From Clostridiales bacterium (lineage in GTDB: Bacteria > Bacillota > Clostridia > Saccharofermentanales > UBA5734): DNA of 5,619 nucleotides. Positions within the stretch are counted from its first letter, which is position 1, and each line of letters starts with the position of its first letter. Positions 5,317-5,619 of the stretch are shown here, piece after piece. The notes beneath the pieces were generated by a model. The model ran no database searches, had not been told where the DNA came from, and was given only the letters and a program-made list of their open reading frames with translations. The position numbers and the translations under genes were made by a program. The stretch covers positions 1-5,619 of the forward strand of contig SLMY01000223.1 of assembly GCA_007133255.1 (NCBI GenBank). Reading direction: 5' to 3'.

Positions 5317-5344
5317 ATACACGTTTACTGACTTGTATGGCTTT
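5317..5344. repeat. 28-bp direct repeat, copy 2
   Basis: This is the partner of 5171-5198, offset by 146 bp, with the same 18-bp core at 5323-5340 and the same internal ATACA/TGTAT dyad. The region between the copies also holds a shorter direct repeat, ACCAGTGTGAC (5240-5250) versus ACCAGTTTGAC (5294-5304). Confidence 0.75.
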
Positions 5345-5478
5345 TATCTGCCTGTGAATGTCTGGATGCCATTTATAACGATGAACCGGCCGTGCGGATC
5401 AACACAGATTAACACAGCTCCATCAACGTAGCGGCAGCAAGATCATCCGCCCGGATCATCAGCGCAGCAACTGCAAGT

Positions 5479-5619
5479 CTATTTTTCGTCCAGTTTCTTG
5501 TCAAAGTGGTGCTTGATCACCCGTTTGCTGGCTTTCGGCGGTTTCATATACTGACCGTAAATAGTTGTCAGAATCGCGTCATATGCAACTGGAATCGGCA
5601 TCTGATGCCCGCAAAAATC
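5479..5619 (-). CDS. LicD-family protein, C-terminal end (runs off the window)
   Basis: The minus strand is open from the window edge to a TAG at 5481-5479, giving the last 46 residues of a protein whose start lies beyond 5619. The sequence carries the typical LicD/fukutin-like C-terminus: MPIPVAYDAILTTIYGQYM, then KPP and a KHH-containing tail. This corresponds to the family pattern (V/I)P-x2-Y-D-x2-L-x3-YG-x-YM-x2-P-xn-H. Family knowledge: LicD proteins are nucleotidyltransferase-fold enzymes that transfer phosphocholine or related phospho-groups to teichoic acids, lipopolysaccharide or capsule, or decorate other surface glycans. The catalytic part is not visible, so substrate cannot be stated. 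Confidence 0.75.
   Translation of the reverse strand, partial: DFCGHQMPIPVAYDAILTTIYGQYMKPPKASKRVIKHHFDKKLDEK

Larger units (their letters stand above)
5201..5478. other. Gene-free, repeat-rich region with possible coding remnants
   Basis: No complete gene is seen. On the minus strand two open stretches look protein-like. One is a 32-codon frame from 5442 to the TAA at 5346-5344, containing VDGAVLICVDPHGRFIVING. In the same frame a further 22 codons follow that TAA, ending KVKRK at 5275. The other is a 53-codon frame (5398-5240) with no usable start, containing LWPDSQTGKSEEEIELIQ. They overlap and cannot all be real, but fit a frameshifted relic or chance. Near the LicD end, GCAGCAA (5434-5440, 5464-5470) flanks two GATCATC copies (5441-5447, 5454-5460). 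Confidence 0.3.

Noticed and set aside
5171..5344. 28-bp repeats considered as a CRISPR array.
   Set aside because: There are only two copies, with a 118-bp interval between them, no further units and no cas genes in view.
5332..5409. Plus-strand stretch reading CLDAIYNDEPAV, resembling a helix of lactate dehydrogenases.
   Set aside because: The similarity covers about a dozen residues, with no other dehydrogenase motif on either side, so chance is likely.
5409..5477. Short minus-strand frame with MIRADDLAAATLMELC after the LicD stop.
   Set aside because: It has fewer than 25 codons from any ATG, no ribosome binding site, and overlaps the nested repeats.

Overview
The window reads as a chromosomal segment of a Gram-positive-type bacterium, most likely in Bacillota. 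The reasons are an RqcH-type NFACT protein, a ruvC-ruvA-ruvB cluster followed by queH (a gene order I associate with Bacillota), strong AGGAGG-like ribosome binding sites, two TTG starts with good Shine-Dalgarno sequences, and a Bacillus/Clostridium-style LexA box. Base composition is moderate, with AT-rich intergenic regions. I cannot place it below phylum with confidence.

Layout. 1-582 (+) is the 3' part of rqcH, with a very basic linker and the NFACT-R domain. It converges on, and overlaps by 74 bp, queH (509-1183, -). A 146-bp AT-rich gap holds a good queH promoter covered by a 16-bp-period tandem repeat. Next, all on the minus strand, come a possible 54-aa Cys-rich small ORF (1330-1494), ruvB (1475-2620), ruvA (2642-3259) and ruvC (3272-3775), tightly spaced as an operon. 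The gap 3776-4072 carries the putative ruvC promoter with an SOS/LexA-like box, a dyad, a plus-strand terminator hairpin and a further structured segment. 4073-5080 (-) encodes a 335-aa alpha/alpha-toroid (terpene-cyclase/prenyltransferase-like) protein of unknown substrate. 5081-5478 is a repeat- and palindrome-rich gap with possible coding remnants. 5479-5619 (-) is the C-terminal end of a LicD-family protein that runs off the window.

How the genes relate. RuvA and RuvB form the Holliday-junction branch-migration motor and RuvC the resolvase; the LexA-like box ahead of ruvC suggests DNA-damage control of the set. QueH makes queuosine in tRNA and RqcH works in ribosome rescue; both are translation-linked, but they are on opposite strands. 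The LicD-like and toroid proteins are separate accessory or surface-related functions. The most unusual observations are the 16-bp repeat array over the queH promoter, the Arg in the RuvB P-loop, the 28-nt direct repeats and overlapping palindromes upstream of the toroid gene, and the rqcH/queH tail overlap. I found no convincing new defence or mobile system.
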